Source: an uncultured Streptococcus sp.
Lineage (GTDB): Bacteria > Bacillota > Bacilli > Lactobacillales > Streptococcaceae
Direction of reading: 5' to 3'
Length of the DNA stretch: 15,230 nt
NCBI GenBank assembly: GCA_902480035.1
Contig: CABSRC010000032.1
Span: 1-15,230 of the forward strand
Each line of letters starts with the position of its first letter. Within the stretch, counting starts at the first letter, position 1. This document shows, piece after piece, positions 13,137-15,230 of the stretch. The notes beneath the pieces are model-generated. The model searched no databases. It saw only the letters and a list, made by a program, of their open reading frames with translations, and was not told where the DNA came from. A program made the translations under genes and the position numbers.

Positions 13137-13196
13137 CATCCCAAAAATCCCGAGTGTGATCACTATCCGCAACTCTATAACTTTAAAGACATTTGA
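13137..13196 (+). pseudogene. Diverged 3' fragment of a second endonuclease III gene
   Basis: Reads HPKNPECDHYPQLYNFKDI then TGA (13194-13196), matching the end of Nth here (HPKNPECDQYPQLYHFD). Over the 48 bases from CATCCC the two copies differ at 8 positions by my count, most at third codon positions, so this was a selected, diverged nth homologue rather than a fresh duplication. Sequence before 13137 does not match nth. A strong terminator follows at once, as would be expected after a real gene end. Confidence 0.75.
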
Positions 13197-13223
13197 AAAG
13201 CGAGGTCTGATGACTTCGCTTTT
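13196..13223. terminator. Bidirectional terminator between the nth fragment and the XRE regulator
   Basis: A 12-bp stem AAAAGCGAGGTC/GACTTCGCTTTT (13196-13207/13212-13223, one G-T pair) with a TGAT loop. The A-run and T-run on opposite sides let it serve both strands. Its right arm overlaps the stop codon of the minus-strand regulator. Confidence 0.8.
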
Positions 13224-13815
13224 ATTTGATAGGGAAGAAAGTAAGTAAGAGCCAAGAAAACAACAGAGCAATAGCGCCAATTCCAAGGCTAAATAGAACA
13301 GGAAGGATAATATTTTGGTAAGGAGCCTTGCCCCTTTCCTCGGCTTCTTCAATCTCGCTCAGGCTGCGTCCTTGATCATAGGCGACAATCTGGCGAAAGG
13401 TACGAAGATTATGCTGTTTCTTAAATTTCTCAATGCGTAGGGCGTAGAACATTGTGATAGCATAAATCAAGCAACTAATAGCGATACCGAACCATTCCAG
13501 ATAAAGTATTAGAGGAATCATTATTATAGGACTTCCAATTAGTAAAATGGTAAAAACCACTCCATCTTTTTGATAGCTCATAAATTCTTGGTCGTGAATA
13601 ATTTGTTTCATGGTTTCTAAATCTCCTTTGACTAGTTTGTCCAATGACACTTCAAAGACCTTGCTCAGTAAAAGCAGGTTTTGAATATCAGGGTAGGTTG
13701 CTCCGCGTTCCCAGTTGGAAATGGATTGACGGCTGACAAAGATGATTTCAGCCAAATCATCTTGAGATAAATTTTTCTCTTTACGATAGTGCTGGATCTG
13801 CTTTCCGACTTGCAT
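13222..13815 (-). CDS. XRE-family transcriptional regulator with C-terminal membrane segments
   Basis: 197 residues. Residues 1-62 form a Cro/CI-type helix-turn-helix: IQHYRKEKNLSQDDLAEIIF, VSRQSISNWERGATYPD (27-43) and LLLLSKVFEVSLDKLV. After a linker come three hydrophobic segments, about 86-104, 107-127 and 168-192, with a charged loop (128-165) between the second and third. It is thus a one-component regulator tethered to the membrane; the signal and target genes are unknown. GAGGAA is 5 bases before the ATG (complement of 13821-13826). A -10-like TATAAT (complement of 13850-13855) lies upstream without a clear -35. It stands alone between two terminators and converges on the nth fragment. 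Confidence 0.88.
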   Translation of the reverse strand: MQVGKQIQHYRKEKNLSQDDLAEIIFVSRQSISNWERGATYPDIQNLLLLSKVFEVSLDKLVKGDLETMKQIIHDQEFMSYQKDGVVFTILLIGSPIIMIPLILYLEWFGIAISCLIYAITMFYALRIEKFKKQHNLRTFRQIVAYDQGRSLSEIEEAEERGKAPYQNIILPVLFSLGIGAIALLFSWLLLTFFPIK

Positions 13816-13957
13816 AAGATTTCCTCGCTTTCTGATTTCATTCTACCTAATTATACAAAAAATGGCTATCAAAGTTCTTTGACATGCTGATTTCATGGGC
13901 TTTAGCAAAGGTTTCTGTCACTGGATTTACAGGTCTGTCAATTTATATTTACTTACT

Positions 13958-13985
13958 GAAAAAGAGGCCAACAACCTCCTTTTTC
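13958..13985 (-). terminator. Terminator of the exoA-VOC operon
   Basis: On the minus strand, AAGGAGG and CCTCTTTTTC form a stem (13975-13985 with 13958-13967, one bulge, 7-base loop) ending in a T-run. It begins directly after the VOC stop codon. Confidence 0.7.
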
Positions 13986-14372
13986 TTATTCACTAAATCT
14001 TAAAAAATAGCCATCTGGATCTAGAACTGCAAATTCATGGGGATAGATATATTGTTCACCAACACGAAATTTTCTTTTGGTCAAAGGACGATGAATAGGA
14101 TAGTTAGACTCGATTACTTTTTGATAGAGTCTAGGGACATCTTTTATGCCGAAGGAGATATTAACTCCACGACCAAAGGGGTAGGTCAGTTCAGCTAGTT
14201 CCTCCTTACTCCCCTCCTCTATCATTAGCTGGCACTCTTCAAGAGAAAGAAAGAGGAAGTTCTCTTCTGGTCGCCCGTATTCGATGGTAAAACCCAGTAA
14301 ATCACAGTAGAAGGAACGGGACTGCTCTAAATTCGATACAATAAACTCAGGAATCACTGCATTGAAATTCAT
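13986..14372 (-). CDS. VOC-superfamily protein (glyoxalase / bleomycin-resistance type)
   Basis: 128 residues from the ATG at 14372, chosen because AAGGA (overlapping the exoA stop) is 8 bases upstream; an ATG at 14381 has no room for a ribosome binding site. Two beta-alpha-beta-beta-beta modules are visible: AVIPEFIVSNLEQSRSFYCDLLGFTIEYGR...FLFLSL and GVNISFGIKDVPRLYQKVI...EFAVLDPDGYFLRFSE. The final DPDGYFLRF is the VOC signature. Overall it looks like bleomycin-resistance-type binding proteins; metal ligands of true glyoxalase I are not obvious, so a binding or dioxygenase-like role cannot be told apart. It is cotranscribed with exoA (stop and start 11 bases apart). Confidence 0.85.
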   Translation of the reverse strand: MNFNAVIPEFIVSNLEQSRSFYCDLLGFTIEYGRPEENFLFLSLEECQLMIEEGSKEELAELTYPFGRGVNISFGIKDVPRLYQKVIESNYPIHRPLTKRKFRVGEQYIYPHEFAVLDPDGYFLRFSE

Positions 14373-14383
14373 AAAGACCATCC

Positions 14384-15211
14384 TTACAAATCAATTTCTA
14401 ATACAATTGGTGTATGATCTTGACGAGCGCCTGAGTCAATCATATCTGATTTAGTGACCTTGTCAGCAATGCGGTTTGAGGTTAACCAATAGTCGATTCT
14501 CCAGCCCGTATTGTTGATTTTTGAGGTTTTACTTCGTTGTGCCCACCAAGTATAGCGCTCAGGAACATCACCATGTAGGTGACGAAAGGTATCTGTAAAT
14601 CCTTTGGCCAAAAGATTTGTAAATCCTTCACGTTCTTCGTCTGTGAATCCTGGTGAACGGCGGTTGCTGGCTGGGTTGGCAAGGTCAATTTCCTTGTGGG
14701 CAACGTTGTAGTCCCCAGTTGCAAGGACGGTTTTTTCTTTGTCTAATTCAGCCAAATATTCAGCATACTTAACGTCCCAAATTTGACGTTCTTCCAAACG
14801 TTTGAGTCCATCACCAGCGTTAGGTGTGTAGACCTGAGTCACGAAAAATTCATCAAATTCCAAAGTAATGATCCGACCTTCCAAGTCCATGGTCGAAGGA
14901 GCTCCGATTTCTGGGAAAGTCACAACTGGTGTGAGCTCTTTTTTATAGAGGAACATGGTTCCAGCGTAGCCTTTACGAGCCGGTTCTTGAGAAGAGCGCC
15001 AGGTGTTTTCGTAGCCAGGGAAGAGCTCCTCAAGGATTTCGAGGTGTTTTTTAGTAGGACCTTTGGCGGATAACTTGGTTTCTTGAATGGCAATGATATC
15101 TGCATCCTCAGAAACCAAGGTTTGGAGGACTTCTTGAGAGAGTTTGGCGCGTGCTGAATCACTAGTTAATGCAGCATTAAGCGAGTCGATATTCCATGAA
15201 ATGAGTTTCAT
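14384..15211 (-). CDS. exoA: Exodeoxyribonuclease III / AP endonuclease
   Basis: 275 residues, the family's usual length. It cleaves DNA 5' of abasic sites and acts as a 3'-5' exonuclease in base excision repair, complementing Nth in the same window. Signatures in order: MKLISWNIDSLNAA (metal-binding N7), IIAIQETKLS (catalytic glutamate in QETK), GYAGTMFLYKK, DLEGRIITLEF, TQVYTPNAG, TGDYNVAH (D and N of the active site), SPGFTDEER, RYTWWAQRS, GWRIDYWLTS and the terminal DHTPIVLEIDL with the catalytic DH pair. The ATG is preceded by an AAGG-containing ribosome binding site. First gene of a two-gene unit with the VOC gene; the promoter lies outside the window. Confidence 0.97.
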   Translation of the reverse strand: MKLISWNIDSLNAALTSDSARAKLSQEVLQTLVSEDADIIAIQETKLSAKGPTKKHLEILEELFPGYENTWRSSQEPARKGYAGTMFLYKKELTPVVTFPEIGAPSTMDLEGRIITLEFDEFFVTQVYTPNAGDGLKRLEERQIWDVKYAEYLAELDKEKTVLATGDYNVAHKEIDLANPASNRRSPGFTDEEREGFTNLLAKGFTDTFRHLHGDVPERYTWWAQRSKTSKINNTGWRIDYWLTSNRIADKVTKSDMIDSGARQDHTPIVLEIDL

Positions 15212-15230
15212 TGTATTTCCTTTTCTTGAC

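Noticed and set aside
14482..15162. Open frames overlapping exoA in other frames on both strands
   Set aside because: exoA is full length with all catalytic motifs; the others lack motifs and ribosome binding sites.

Overview
The window looks like chromosomal DNA of an oral Streptococcus (mitis/sanguinis/parasanguinis-type). This rests on ExoA, MacP, GlmU and the oligopeptide-binding lipoprotein, which read like mitis-group homologues; on the gene order glmU - Nudix - macP - mtnN, which I recall from pneumococcus; and on an endonuclease III that lacks two of the four iron-sulfur cysteines. No tRNA, rRNA or CRISPR array was seen. Species cannot be fixed by eye.

Positions 1-2600 are AT-rich accessory DNA. 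They hold the 3' end of an unrecognised gene, a 497-residue AlbA_2 (Schlafen-type)/ATPase/winged-helix protein with a 22-bp direct repeat and hairpin over its translation start, and the decayed N-terminal part of a tyrosine integrase (several stops, at least two frameshifts). This is most simply a relic of an integrated mobile element.

Positions 2603-6082 carry a tight co-directional set: a DUF2829/Tad2-like small protein, a short-chain dehydrogenase, a Nudix hydrolase, a GNAT acetyltransferase, then (from a probable internal promoter) a PEP-synthase C-terminal-domain homologue without the catalytic cysteine and an ASCH-domain protein. Tad2 proteins are known as phage inhibitors of Thoeris defence that sequester a cyclic ADP-ribose signal. 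Here a homologue is translationally coupled to a probable NAD(P) enzyme and a Nudix enzyme in a chromosomal operon.

Positions 6083-6446 are a mosaic of hairpin repeats ending in the glmU promoter, which has a perfect 14-bp palindrome at the expected transcription start. Positions 6447-9812 form the glmU - Nudix - macP - mtnN - DUF898 operon (cell-wall precursor synthesis, nucleotide housekeeping, PBP2a activation, methylthioadenosine/S-adenosylhomocysteine salvage), closed by a terminator.

Positions 9849-13223 hold nth, an oligopeptide-binding lipoprotein gene, a second truncated copy of the hairpin repeat, the 3' remnant of a PaaI-type thioesterase, and a second, diverged copy of the last ~20 codons of nth. 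This region has been rearranged. From 13222 onward the minus strand carries a membrane-linked XRE regulator and, as a second unit, exoA followed by a VOC-fold protein and a terminator.
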